Of a stretch of 64,000 nucleotides of DNA, positions 46,495 through 58,816 are shown piece after piece. The notes under the pieces were generated by a model, which was given only the letters and a program-made list of their open reading frames with translations, was not told the origin of the DNA and ran no database searches. Both the position numbers and the translations under genes were made by a program. The stretch is from Basidiobolus meristosporus CBS 931.73 (lineage: Eukaryota > Basidiobolomycota > Basidiobolomycetes > Basidiobolales > Basidiobolaceae), in the NCBI GenBank assembly GCA_002104905.1, contig MCFE01000306.1, forward strand, positions 34,937-98,936, written 5' to 3'. Position 1 is the stretch's first letter; each line of letters opens with the position of its first letter.

Positions 46495-49116
46495 ATTTCA
46501 GCTTGGTCAATTCCAGTGTGTGTGAGACAAGTGAGCTTAGCAAGACACAGTTCTGTAGAGCACTAAGAAAAGGCACCAGGGATGTTGCTCATGGCAGTAT
46601 TACTGGAGGATTCCTTGACTCCAATACCCCAGAAGGTCCAGACTCTTTTGAAGGAGTATTCAGACGTATTTCCAGAAGAGCTTGTAAGCCTACCACCAGT
46701 CAGAGATGTGGTTCATGCCTCTGAAACAGGAGATAGCCCATGAGCAAGTAAGAGACCTTACAGAATAAGTCCATTGGAGTTGCAAGTGGCAAAGAGACAA
46801 ATACATCAGTTACTGGAGCAAGGATATATCAGACCCAGCAAGTCACCTTGGGGAGCACCAGTACTTTTTGTGATGTAGAAGGATGGAACACTTAGGATGT
46901 GAATTGCCTACAGAGCCCTCAACTCAGTCACCATGAAGAATAAATACCCCATACCTTGGATTGATGAGCTCTTGGTCCAACTCAAAGGAGCCATTATTTT
47001 CAGCAAGATTGATCTCATGCCAGGATACAACCAGATTAGGGTGAAGCCAGAAGACATCCCTAAGACAGCATTCAGGACCAGATATGGACATTACAAGTAC
47101 TAAGTCCTGAGTTTTGGCCTCCCCAATGCCCCTGCAACATTCATGACCCTGATGCAGACTGTCTTTGGGGAGTACTTAGAGAAGTTTGTCATAATATACC
47201 TAGATGATGTACTAATATACAGCAAGACAGAAGAGGATCACCTGGTGCACATTGAAAAGATCTTGAAGAAGCTAAGAGAGAACAAGCTCTATGGCAAGCT
47301 ACCCAAGTGTGAATTCTTCAAGGAACACGTTGAATATCTGGGACACATAGTTACTAGCACAGGAGTAACCTCAAACCCCAAGAAGGTGGAGGTAATCAAG
47401 AATTTGAAGCAGCCCATAGCATATCAGAGATCAGATCATTCCTTGGAATGATTTCCTATTATTGGAGATTTGTCAAGTTGCTTGCAAATATTGTAGCCCC
47501 TTGAACTGATATCCTCAAGAAAGACAACACCTACTAGGTGGACATAGCTTGTGAGACTGCCTTCCAGATGCTCCAGAATGAACTTGCTAAGCTGCCAAGC
47601 TTAAGAATGCCAGACTTCAGAAAAGAGTTCACTCTGTGCACAGATGCTTCAAATTATGCAATTGGTGGAGTGTTGAGCCAAGAACACAAGGGAAAGGACT
47701 ACCCTGTTGCCTTTGAATCCAAGAAACTGAACTCAGCAGAACAAAACTATCCAGTCCATGAGAAGGAGATGCTTGCTATAATGCACTGCTTGAAGACACA
47801 GAGATGCTATATTGAAGGAGTCAAATGCACTGTGAAGACTGATCATGCCTCCCTCAAGTAAATATTTACTCAGAAGGTACTCTCTATAAGAATGTCAAGA
47901 TGGAGTAAATACATTCAGCAATTTGACTTGGGGATTGTCTACTGACCTGGAAAAAACAACATGGTTGCTGATGCCTTATCAAGATTAGAGCAAGTTGCAC
48001 AACTCAACTTGGTCCATGAATCAGATTGGCCTAGCCTATTACCAAAGTACTTGGAGGACCAAGCCATTCCTAATGAGGTGGATGAAGATATCAAGACAAT
48101 AATCTGGGATAAAGCCAGCAAATACATAGTACAGGATGAAGCACTTTACCAAATTGTTGATGGAAGCCTTATTGCCTATTGCCCTTATGTTTCTTGCCTG
48201 GATTTGATACATAAGCTACACAGTGGAGATGGACATCTTGGGATTGAAGGAACCTATAACCTTGTGAAAGCCAGAGCATGGTGGCCCAGAATGAAACAAG
48301 ACATTGAGATGTTAGTGAAAACATGCCCAAATTTCCAAATCAACCAAGGCCAATCAAAAAGATTGGCTGAACTCTTTCCTGTGGAGCCTGTAAGACCATT
48401 TGAAAGATGGGGAATTGACTTTATTGGAAGTCTGCCAACTACCAGGAAATGCAACCATTGGATCTTAGTAGCAATTGACCATGCCATCAAATGGCCAGTG
48501 GCTAAGGCTGTACCTATAGCCAGTGAACAAGAAGTTCCAAGTTTCATCTACCATGAGATCCTTATGAAGTTTGGATGCCTTGTAAAGATTCTATCTGATA
48601 GAGGTTCAAACTTTATGGCAAAAACATTGGAATCCTATCTGGAAATGCAGCAGATCAGTCACTTGAAAACCTAGGCATATCACCCCAGAACTAATGGAGT
48701 CACTGAGCGGTTTAATGGATTATAGTCAGAGTACACAACACCACCCAGCAATCACCATTTTACTTAGTGTATGGATGTGAACCAAGGATTCCAGGAGATC
48801 TCACACAACCAAAGCTTACAGACACCTTAGAAGATGAACTCAGTCATTGACAGTTGGGAACTTTGTATTGCTGAGAAACAATACTTGGAAGAAGTTTGAG
48901 CCACAATGGACAGGACCATTCAATATCATCAGAGAATGTCCATTTGCAACTTACCAACTGGTGGACAAGCAAGGCAATATCCAGGAAGACTTAATCCATA
49001 GGGACAGACTCAAGCCTGTAAGACTTGCTGATAATACTGAACCATCAAGATATTGGTATCACAAGAAAAGGGATTCAGGAGAACCCTCTCAACTTTGGCA
49101 GGGGAGAATTTTATGA
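46495..49116 (+). pseudogene. G2 pol relic
   Basis: RT (IIYLDDVLIYSKTEEDH near 47195; YLDD box intact), RNase H (FTLCTDASNYAIGGVLS near 47630), H2C2 zinc segment and integrase (WWPRMKQDIE near 48280; IDHAIKWPVAKAV near 48475; DRGSNFMAK near 48600), and a C-terminal GPFNIIRECPF segment. Stops occur near 47101, 47535, 47860 and 48674, and about 110 bp of integrase are deleted near 48722. Confidence 0.85.
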
Positions 49117-49476
49117 TCTGCTGCTTGAATGTTTAAGTTAGATCAGTTTTTAGTCAAATCAATTAGTATATGTTTAGCTTATCACTATATCCATATTATT
49201 GATCAAATCAGTAGCATTAGTCAGCAAATGAATCAGTAGATCCTTATCTGACAGATATAGATATATTAAGTAGGATCTTATTGGGTGATGATGATGCAAT
49301 CAAATGAGTCATCAGCCACAACCTACATTAGGAAATACAATTAGTCAGCAATTGATCTGGCAAAAAGTGTATAAGGAGCTGCTGGAACCTCAATAAAAAT
49401 CAGTTCAAGTTTTAGCGAATATAATACTAGCTAAAATCCCTATTCCTCTACAACTCTTATACCAAGACTTGTAACA
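49109..49476 (+). repeat. G2 3' LTR
   Basis: 368 bp ending GACTTGTAACA. It overlaps the last codons assigned to pol by eight bases. Confidence 0.9.
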
Positions 49477-49989
49477 GCTACCTGTATTCATTGCTGGATG
49501 AAGTTTGTATTCTTTCAAGTGTGTAACTAGTCAATGAATGTCATATCTAAGCCCACATTGTTATCTGACTTTGGGATACCCCAGCCATTAGTAAAATAGC
49601 TGGCTTTTCTGAGTGCAATGGACAGTATTGCTGTTGAATGTGTGAGATCCAGAGTATCTACTCCATAATGCACAAAGATTATTATTATCACAGCACAGAC
49701 ACTAAGAATGTAATCTTCCTGCAGACAAAACTTACAGAAGTCAGTGTACAATTACAGCAAAGTTGATAAGCAAAAAGCCATTGACCAAAATATAGGACTG
49801 ACTGGATACAGGAGATACTCAAGATAGAAGGTATCTGTTGGAGCAAAGGCTTTCCACTAGCAGTAATGCACATGCTTTCAGCCATGTTCCCATACTGTTG
49901 AACAGCTGCACATGGTGCATTTCAAGCTAAATGTGCCCTTTGAGATACCAAAAAAATTTGAAATAGTTTTCTTGATATTACGGAGTTTC
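49477..49989 (+). pseudogene. tnp2 middle part of X copy 2
   Basis: Continues X after G2: matches 19120-19650 of copy 1, including the CIHCWMK, HIVI-LWDTPAISKIAG and YYYHSTDTKN-like stretches, and stops at the C3 target site GTTTC. Confidence 0.6.
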
Positions 49990-50357
49990 TGTTAAAATTT
50001 TCAACTATTTGGTATTGTTCTGCAGCTAAAATTTACTTGACAGTTCTGGACTAGTACTGGTCACTGTTGGACTAATTTGAAGCTCTAACTTTGCCACATA
50101 CATCATATTTATGATCTTATGATTATTCCCTTGTAGTCAGGATCAAATTAGCACTATTACTAAACATTATGTACTAGCCCTGAAACTGTTTCAGAATGCT
50201 CCTAAATATTGAGAAACCTTCCTTGCTTAGTGTAACAGCTGTGCTACTTCTATATAGGTATAAATACTGAGCTTCTTTATCAATAAACAACAGTACAACT
50301 ATTATCATTATTTCATGATAAGTTCCTGATATCCAAATCACTTCTTAAATTGCAACA
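49990..50357 (+). repeat. C3 5' LTR
   Basis: 368 bp, TGTTAAAATTTTC to ATTGCAACA, with a TATA-like GTATAAATACTG near 50258 and CAATAAACAAC near 50280. Confidence 0.95.
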
Positions 50358-50371
50358 GGTCTTGAGCCCTG
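50358..50371 (+). other. C3 primer-binding site, variant anticodon arm
   Basis: GGTCTTGAGCCCTG directly follows the LTR. It occupies the same register as the initiator-tRNA site of C1/C2, but its complement CAGGGCTCAAGACC would carry loop CTCAAGA, a CAA (leucine) anticodon arm. Mutation of an initiator-type site is the alternative. Confidence 0.5.
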
Positions 50372-50392
50372 ATTGCCTAAAGCTATTCTAAA

Positions 50393-53300
50393 ATGACTTC
50401 TACCAACAAGTAGAGCAACACAAGCATCTTCCCTGTAAATGAGAGTTTGATGGGAAGAACTACAGACCTTGGAGAATGAAGATGCAGATCCACCTTGCAG
50501 AAAGGAAGCGTTGAAAAATAGAAACAGGAAAAGAAGTTGAGCTCAAAGGAACAGCAGAAGAAGTGGTGAAGTTTCAACAGAATGAGAGAAAGGCCTTAAT
50601 GCCATATATATTAATGTGCAAGATTCCTTCATTGGGCAAATCCGTGCCTCAAATACTGCAAAAGCAGCATGGGAATCCCTAGAGAAGATCTATAGAGCAA
50701 AGTCAGTATCAAGCAAGTTTATTTGAAGCAAAAGTTCTTGAACAAAAGAAAGAAGCCAGATTATAACATGCTACAACTCATTACCAGAATGGAGACACTT
50801 GCAGAAGAACTTTATGGTATTGATGCTGGTGTTGATGATGAGCACAAGATACTCTGTCTGCTTTGCAGCCTACCAGAGAAGTATGAGCCACCCACACTTT
50901 CTTTTGAAAGCAGAGAAGACAACTTGACCTTAGACTATGTTGAAGGAAGACTTCTCCGTGAAGAACTCAGTCATAATGATCAAGCAGAGAAATTTGAAGA
51001 TAATGCTTTATTCAATTCAGAAAGGCACTCAGATAAGAGGGGAAAGCAACAAAACTAAAGAAAACCTGGTTGCTGTAACTACTGTAAAAAGCCAGGACTC
51101 TGGGTAAGAGAAAGCAACAAGAAGTAAGCAGACAAAAAACAGCAACTATATTTGTGGTATAAAGGAATGGTTCAGCAAATCAAAGACTATTCCCATTAAA
51201 AGGTTCATCTGGGAGACAACTCTGCTCTGGATGCTACCATCTGTGGGTTTATACAAAACAATATGAGCAATAGCTCAGGGGCAACAAGAGCAAGACTGAC
51301 TGACATACTCTATGTGCCTGGAATAGCTATGAGCCAAGAGATACTTTATGACATTTATTGACAACAAAACAAGATATACATGTGTGTACTTCCTCAAAAC
51401 AAAGGATGAAGCTTTAGAGATGTCTAGGCACTCAAGAACATGGCAGAAACACAAACTGGGTGTAAACTGAAGGTACTACAAAGTGACAATGGAGGAGAAT
51501 ACTGTTCAAGGGATTTTGCAAAATACGGCTCATCTATTGGTATACATCAACAGACCACAGTTCCTCATACATAACAGCAAAATGGAGTAGGAGAACATGC
51601 AATAGAATAAAAGACAAGATGGGACAATCTATACTACATGATAAGGGAATGGACTACAAATTTTGGGCTGAGTATGTTGCTACTGCGGTGTACATCAAGA
51701 ACAGATGCCCAACAACAGCCTACATGATTCTATATCCTTGAAGCATATACAGGCAAAAAACCAGATCTACAGCACCTCAAGATCTTTGGCAGTGATGTTT
51801 TTTATCACATCCCTGACAAAAAATGCTCAAAGTTGGAACTAAAGAGTAGGAAGGAAATCTTTCTAGGGTATTGTGAAGATACTAAACGTTATAGATTATA
51901 TGATGACAAAATTCAGAAGCTGATCAACAGCAGGGATGTTGTATTTGAGGAGAATTCAGATCACAAAGCCACTGAAATCATTGGCCTGCTACCTGATGAT
52001 GCAATCAACACTAATGAAGAAGATATATACCTAATTCAGTCAGATGCAAATAATAATTCTACCAGTTCCAGATTGGAGCAGATCATCTCAGTTAGGAGAT
52101 CTACCAGAATAACAAATGCTCCTGGATCCTGGTGGCAGACATCCAATGAATATGAAGAAGCTTATCTTGCCTTATGTGCCAAACCTCAGAATCTGGAACA
52201 GGCGATGCAAAGTCAGGATCCATACTATGTGGCAACAAGCCATGCAGGAGGAGTACCAATCACTGATCAAGGCAAAAATGTGGGAACTGGTAGATTTACC
52301 AAATAGGAGAAAGCCAATAGGATGTATATGAGTCTACAAGATCAAGATAATCTCAAATGGTGCCATTGATAAGTATAAGGCTATATTGATGGCCAAAGAC
52401 TATTCCCAGATTTGGGAACTAGACTTTAAGGAAGCATTTGATCTGGGTGCCAAGTTTGACTCCATTAGGACAGTTATAGCCCTGACAGCTCTACACAGTC
52501 TAGATCTACACCAAATGGATGTCAAAACAGCCTTTCTAAATGGGTATTTGCAAGAAACTATATATATGGAGCAAATAGAAGGTTTTACCAATCTAAAAGA
52601 CCCCCATAAGATGTGCAAACTCAGAAAATTGTTGTATGGGCTTAAGCAGGCACCTAGTGCATGGTATAACAGAATTGACACATATCTAGAGGAAATTGGG
52701 TTCTCTTGTAGCACTGCAGATCACAGTATATATGCAAAACAGCTCAAAAAGAATGTGATCATCCTAGTTGTTCATGTGGACAGCCTAATTATAGCTACAA
52801 GTGACCAAGAGGGGCTTAAACAGAAAAAATTGGATCTCTTCAGTAAGTTAGAGATGAAAGATCTTGGAAAATTGAGCTATTTTCTTGGAGTTGAAGTCAG
52901 TTTTGACATACCTACGCAGTAAACTTTGCTGAGTCAGTCTAAGTACATTAGTGACATTTTTAGATACTTCAACATAGAATATTGCAAACCTGCAGCTACC
53001 CCTATGGACAATAACCTGAAATTAAGCTAATCTCAGCCAGTCATAGATGAAAACGGCTCAAGCATGGACCAAAACTTTCCCTATCAATCAATGATTGGTA
53101 GCCAAGTGTACTTGATGGTGTCTACATGTCCAGGTATTGCTGTGGAAGTTAGGATTGTCAGTCAAATCATGCAGAATTATGGACCAAATCAAATTGCAGC
53201 AGTCAAGTGGATTTTCAGACATCTACAAGGTACCATAAATATAGTACCAGAATATTCTGAAGCGGCTAATAGGCAAAAACTCAATGGTTATAGTGATTTG

Positions 53301-53738
53301 GATTGGGGTAGGGATCTGATTGACAGACACTTGACCACAGGTTATGTATTCCTTTATGATGGTGCAGCCATTGCCTGGAATTGCAAGAAACAACCAACTG
53401 TGGCCCTACCTACAACTGAAGCTGAATATATGACTGCATGTTAAGCAACTAAGGAGGCTATATGGCTGCAAAAATTAATCAAAGACTTAGGTTTTGGTTC
53501 AGATGAACCAAAATGTATTTACAAGGATAATTCAAGCTGTATTTCATTATCTAGAAATCCTACTAACCATGCCAGAACTAAGCACATTTATATACAGCAT
53601 GACTTTGCAAGGGAAGCTGTAGAAAATAACTTGGTAGAGTTAATATACTCCCCAACTAACAAAATGGTGGCAGATATATTGACAAAACAACTAGCCAGGC
53701 CACAATTTGAGAATCTCATGGAGGAATTAAGATTATGA
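50393..53738 (+). pseudogene. C3 gag-pol relic
   Basis: Fragments in copia order: gag segment ARTAKAAWESLEKIY near 50650-50690 and LPEKYEPPTLSFESREDNL near 50870; integrase DNGGEYCS near 51490 and PH-QQNGVGEHA near 51560-51600; RT with HQMDVKTAFLNGYLQETIYM near 52510; RNase H GYSDLDWGRD near 53290 and TTEAEYMTAC near 53415; C-terminal LTKQLARPQFENL near 53680. The RT catalytic box reads HVDS where YVDD is expected (about 52775), losing a catalytic Asp. Many stops. Confidence 0.85.
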
Positions 53739-53759
53739 AATTATTAAGTTGAGGGGGAG

Positions 53760-54129
53760 TGCTGAAATATTGGACTATTTGGTATCATTCAGCAGCTAAA
53801 AATTTACTTAACAATTCTGGACTAGTCTTGGCCACTGTGGGACTAATTTGCAGCTCTTACTTTGCCACATTCTTCAGATCTATGATCTTATGATTTTTCC
53901 CTCATTGTCAGGATCAAACTAGCACTATTACTAAACATTATGTACTAACCCCAAAACTGTTACAGAATTTCTCCTGAACATTGAGAATCCCTCCTAACTT
54001 AGTGTTACAGCTGTATTACTTCCACAAAAGTACAAATAATGAGCTTCTTCATTAATAAACAACAGCTCAACTATTATCACTATTACTTGATAAGCTCCTT
54101 ATATTCAAATTACTTCTTAAGTTGCAACA
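53760..54129 (+). repeat. C3 3' LTR
   Basis: 370 bp, TGCTGAAATATTGG to AGTTGCAACA, preceded by the polypurine tract TTGAGGGGGAG (53749-53759). Confidence 0.95.
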
Positions 54130-55230
54130 GTTTCTACTACCAAAAGTATTGCTCATGGGCTCCAAGCAATATTTATATGCATATGCAACAATACAAATGC
54201 AACTACTGGATGAGCTGGATATGAGTTTATTCAAGTGGCCTTTGGAAGCCATTTCCACTACGAGTACACTGAAAGCATTATGTCTCATATGTGGATATGG
54301 TAGGAACATGTATCCAGAAGCAGATCACTCATGCCATCTTGCCACATCCACAGCTTTGTGCAAGGAGTCTACAGCAAGTTTGACTGGCTATACTACAAGC
54401 ATCAAGCTGAATGCCTGGATCTCTGCCACTATAGTATCCATTCTCTAATCCATCTTGTGTGGTGTGTGGGGAATACAAGGCCTTGGTTCACCTTTTGAGA
54501 GTTTTCTATGGAGAGGATGTGTGGAGAGAGAGGAAGACACATCAAGTTGCATGTACTATCATATCATGTCAGGAATACTCCCTTCAAGTCTATCATGGAT
54601 GTGATGAGCTAGCACATGAAGGACAGCTAGCAAGAGTGGGAAATGCTGAGGACAGAAGTGCACATGGAGACACCTATGCCTGTAGGACTAAGAAGCTAAG
54701 CAGCCCCTACACTTGTGTAATCAGATAAGTGTTGCAAAGTTGGGCCAGGTGCAACAAGCAACTAATTTTTATTAGGCCAACTATACCAAAATATGCTGGG
54801 TTTCTCCTGGTCACAGCTGGTTTCTATATTATTCATATGGAATTCACACAAACCGCAGCCAGAGCACACCCATAAGGGGGACTAGAATTCAGCACAGAGA
54901 AGGAAAAGACATTGTCTACATACCAGATTGTTGCAACTTGAAGCAACAACCAGCAACAATCAGAGATGTGGCCATTTGTTTTACTAAGAAGCATTCAAGT
55001 GCTACTAAGCCCTTTGAGCATCATGGAAAGTACTATGACTTTACCAGTGAGAGTCATGGTATCACCAAGTGGTCAGGCAAGTCCATGAACACTTTGGAGT
55101 AGCAACAAAGTACTGGAGCTAATAATTGATATGCTGAAGGCTAATGCTTTAAATGCAGAAAGATGGAATCTGGATCACCTCCCTTTCCAGAGGAGAACTT
55201 CACACTGTGGGCTCAAACTACCCAGATTCC
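54130..55230 (+). pseudogene. tnp2 C-terminal part of X copy 2
   Basis: Resumes X after C3 with CSWAPSNIYMHM-like codons and the LLDELDM segment, then LYYKHQAEC, SIHSLIHLVW and the GYPS-like YHIMSGILPS region, matching 19640-20400 of copy 1. It extends past the copy 1 match to about 55230, where a truncated LTR begins. Broken by several stops. Confidence 0.6.
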
Positions 55231-55529
55231 AGGTAATCATTAAACCAAATTTCACAATATTAACTTAGAAATTTGATTGTAAGAAATTTGCAACTTATTA
55301 GAAACTAGTGAGATACATAATTTTAAGAAAACTTGAAACTTGTCCATATGAGCTGAAACTTGGCACATGTACTCCTGAGACTCCTCTAATAATGAACAAA
55401 TAGTTACATTTATGTAGTTCTGCAATAAGTACAAAAACTGTGGTGTAACTGAATAAATCTATAAGTGGATATCATTAAATCTTCTAATTCTCTATTTCAC
55501 TTCCAATATATCTCTCTAATATTTCAACA
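55231..55529 (+). repeat. Truncated LTR of the 31691 family
   Basis: Inverted relative of the solo LTR at 31691-32038: shared complement of AGGAGTCTCAGGAGTACATG, terminus ATATTTCAACA at 55529. The outer 50 bp or so are missing or too diverged, so the left edge is approximate and no target duplication was found. Confidence 0.65.
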
Positions 55530-57091
55530 GGTATAACCTGCACAATGAGCATATATTTTGGCTCAACAACTTTATTCCATTATATCAATGTCTGCTTTGT
55601 TAAACAGGCTGATTACATGATTGAATCCAACCCAAGTTAGTCATTGGGTTCCCACCCTATGACTGTCATAAAACTGGCAGCTTGGAACTATCAACCTTCT
55701 CCACAACTGTATGTTGGTTGGCAATGATATCTTGCTATTTCTACAGCTAAATAGTGTAGAAGTAGACTCTTACTCAAAGAAACCTGGCATACTTTTGTAA
55801 AGCTGTCAAATAGATTTAGTCACTTTTGGTATCTAACTCAGTCTTACTTTACTTAACCAATTATTTGTCAACTAGGACTACTTGAGTTCTTAGTGGCTGA
55901 GACAAAAGTGTTTCTATGTACACATTTGTGCTGAGTATTCTTTGACTCTTCCTAGCTGTCCTCAATGTGCCTGCTCATCAGATCATGGGCAGACTTGAAG
56001 ATAGCATTCCTGATGAGATCAGGATATGGCAGTACTTGCAACTCAACTTGAGACCCTATATCCTATCTGGCACTCTGTTTAAGTATTGGATCTAAAATAA
56101 AACTATACACCAAGATTGTAGTGCAAGATATGACCAGTGCACCAAGATGGTGCCATTTATTTTTGTGACATGTTACAAGCTGCAGGAGCTGGATTCACAG
56201 TGCCATAGGTATTGAGCACCAGAGTCAAGCTCTCAGTCTTCTGTGCACTTACACAATATGCACCATATGGATCATATAAAGAAGCCAAAAAATAAATTTT
56301 TTCCAGCACAGTGAATGAAATATAGGGGCTGCTTTGCACAAAGATGTGGAACTGTGCTTCACACTCTGAGGACAAGGATAGATCCACTTGGCCTCCCTGG
56401 CACACTTGCCATCATTTGGTACTCATTGCTCAATTTGACAGTATACAACAAAAAAAGTCTATTTTCCAGACACCAAGCAAGATAATATCTATATGGCAGT
56501 GGCAGAGAGCTCTATGCTTGTAGTATACCTGCTCAAATCCCTTTGCAACTGATAAGAGCCCATGACAAGCACTTTAGGTGGCAGATACTCTCCATATATT
56601 GTCAGTTCTTTCAGATTTGTATGGTATCTTGAAGTGATCACCTTGCTTCAGATGCCACATGATCAACTTGGCATTGGCATAAGGTTTCTTCTGACTAGCA
56701 TACACATTACTCCCAGTGGAAAGCTCTTGCTTAAACACATTCCCTCCATCCTGAGTATCTCCTACTCCTGACTAATTCTATACTCAGACTAATGTCTGAT
56801 AGAATACCCATTTGGCTGCAATTGCATGCTGTCTTCTGCACAATCTCACTATGGGAAGATGATGTGCTGGATGTTGCTGCTTAGAATATATTGTTGTTTG
56901 TGAGCTATGGAGTAAGTCCCCTGGATCTTACACTGCTGACAGCAATAGCATCCATTGTGCACAGAATGGCTGGCTTTTTGTTCACTGCTGGGTTATATTC
57001 AAAGAAGATATACGTATGTATCAGCACAGTCTTAGGGTGGTATGTTCAAGCTGCATGATGGTTTTCCCTCTGTGCCACTTACATAGTACCC
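55530..57091 (-). mobile_element. X fragment (tnp2 region), minus strand
   Basis: Inverted tnp2 sequence: the DVMS-region complement near 55960-56050, middle region 56470-56790, GDTPA-region complement near 56790-57000. Interrupted at about 56086-56460 by one arm of the palindromic family. No long frame. Confidence 0.6.
56086..56460. repeat. Palindrome-arm fragment
   Basis: Matches the right arm of the 37603-38333 element (TTTTGTGACATGTTACAAGC near 56161, GGCCTCCCTGGCACACTTG near 56390) and ends AAAAAAAGTCT, an altered form of the GGAACAAGTCT terminus. The left edge is approximate. Confidence 0.6.
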
Positions 57092-57303
57092 TATTATGAT
57101 ATACCACTTGAATGCTTAAGTTGGATTGGTTTTTAGTCAAACTAATTAGGTATATGTTTAGCCTATCAGTACATTGGTGTTATCTATCAAATCAGTAGCA
57201 TTAGTCAGCAAATAAATCAGCAGATCCTAATTGAACATGAATAGACATATTAAGTAGGATTTTATTGGGTGTTGGTGATGCAATCAAGTGAGTCATCTGC
57301 CAT
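57092..57303 (+). repeat. Truncated gypsy LTR
   Basis: Matches the first 210 bp of the G1-G3 LTR (TATTATGATATACCACTTG to GAGTCATCTGCCA) in plus orientation. The right 150 bp are missing and X sequence follows directly. Confidence 0.8.
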
Positions 57304-58260
57304 TTACTTGAACATATGTACCTAGCTAATATCTCCAATTGCTCTTTGTGGCAAGAGACTTGATGGTGCTCTAATGGCCTCATTGAAAATGCCCGCAGGC
57401 ATTATTACAACAGTATGGAATTCTACAGTTAGTCTTGTACAATGCTATCATACCAATTCATAAAACAGTAGTTTGTTTTTCTACTTCCCCATGCACCATT
57501 CATACATTCCATTGTAGGATCACCCCTCTTCATTTGATGACCCACCACTACTGTGGGTATTAAACATATTGTTTGAATCACAAGAAACTATGGCCTCCTA
57601 CTGACTATCCTCTACATACATCCATACCCACCAAAATCAACTCAACACTATCCAGCTTTTTAGTGTAATTCTTGCAAAGTTACCGTATCCCATGCATTGC
57701 TGGTAATATACACATCTTGCAAACATATGCTTGGTTGCCACCACTTTTGCCATTTGTACCTTTAGAATATCTGCAAAAATCATTTGGTATTTATCCATGA
57801 ATACTTCCTGAATCTCTGCAAAGAACTTCTTGGTACTTAACCAATAAATTCCTTTGCCCTGCTAGATTCTAGTACCCCTTACAGGTGCCCTCTGGCTCTT
57901 GTCTGTGCAAATTCTGTATTGAATGCTGTGAAATTAGCTTGTGACCAAGAGAAAGACAGCAAACTTTGGTAAAGCTGTCCTATTAGAAATTAGTTGCTTG
58001 TGGCACCCAGCTCAGCTCTGCATTCCTTAAATGACTATCCAAACATTGGGGCTGCTTTGCTTCTTAGTGCCAAAGGCATGGGGGTCTTCTCATGCACATC
58101 TGTCCTCAGTGTTCTCCAACTCTTCCTGGTTGTCTTCCATTTGCTAATTCATTATACCTTTGATAGACTTGAAGAGGATATTCTTGACAAGACTGGAATA
58201 TAGTAGTACATGCAACTTGATCTCTCTTCCTAAGTGGAATGCTGTGGTAGGGTAAAGATA
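57304..58260 (-). mobile_element. X fragment (tnp2 3' part), minus strand
   Basis: Inverted match to about 20090-20850 of copy 1. It contains the complement of the TATGTTTGCAAGATG stretch (near 57715) and the DVMS-region complement near 58130-58200. This is a separate copy from 55530-57091, because both contain the same tnp2 segment. Confidence 0.65.
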
Positions 58261-58811
58261 CCTCCCACAGACAAGTTTATTCATATAGTCATTATGATAT
58301 ACTAATCCATATTTAATCTTATCAGTATTATCCCATTCTTCTTTTGCCCATATTATCAGTATTATCCCCATATGATGCTTACCCTGATTAGTTATTAGCA
58401 TTAGTTATCCCAGATGTTATTCAGCTTTGTGATCAGTATATGTATCTACATAAGGCAGGTACCCGTGTTAGTACCCGTGACAAATGACCTAGGCCTGTGT
58501 GACCATCCCTACCATTTCAGTACCATATATGGTATTTCTATGTTGCATAGGCTTCAGACAACTGATTCCTAATTGGTTGAATGTGATGTGCCTTTTAGAA
58601 CCTTCCAGGACATTCTTGGTATATTTTTAGCTCATAGTGATGTCATCAAGTGTTCCACTGATACTTAGAATATTCAAGAACCTTATCATTGGTAATCACT
58701 TGGCAATCAGGAAAAGTATTTAAGGGAAAGCAATCCCTCATCAATAAATCATCCTTTCTATCAGTAACACTTCTACCTTACTGATTAGCAGTTGATCACT
58801 GCACCTGCCTT
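58261..58811. other. LTR-like sequence of unassigned family
   Basis: No coding frame. The right half has GTATTTAAGGG (about 58718) then CAATAAATCATC (about 58744), a spacing like the TATA and polyadenylation signals of the LTRs in this window, and AGTAACA nearby. No second copy or duplication was found, so the assignment is weak. Confidence 0.3.
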
Positions 58812-58816
58812 CAACA

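Larger units (their letters stand above)
44733..49476 (+). mobile_element. Gypsy retrotransposon G2, degraded
   Basis: Plus-strand gypsy copy with LTRs 44733-45101 and 49109-49476, inserted in X copy 2. No target duplication is seen (flanks GGAG and GCTA) and about 80 bp of X are missing at the site, so the insertion was accompanied by deletion, or the element is recombinant. The 3' LTR starts TTTTATG where TGTTATG is expected, next to the polypurine tract GGCAGGGGAGAA. Confidence 0.85.
49990..54129 (+). mobile_element. Copia retrotransposon C3
   Basis: 4,140 bp, plus strand, LTRs 49990-50357 and 53760-54129, perfect 5-bp target duplications GTTTC (49985-49989 and 54130-54134). The joined flanks have the same length as the uninterrupted X copy 1 sequence. 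This is a separate family from C1/C2/C4: LTRs differ and the primer-binding site is altered. Coding capacity is badly degraded. Confidence 0.95.
32198..55230. mobile_element. X copy 2, broken into pieces by six insertions
   Basis: Same order as X copy 1. Surviving pieces: 32198-32629 (accessory-frame 5' part), 37312-37602, 38334-38815, 39184-39468, 44617-44732, 49477-49989 and 54130-55230. Copy 1 supplies the empty site for insertions C2, the palindrome, the solo LTR, G3 and C3. At G2 about 80 bp of X are missing and no target duplication is seen. The left boundary abuts the Harbinger-like element at 32197; the right end near 55230 is approximate. Confidence 0.75.
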
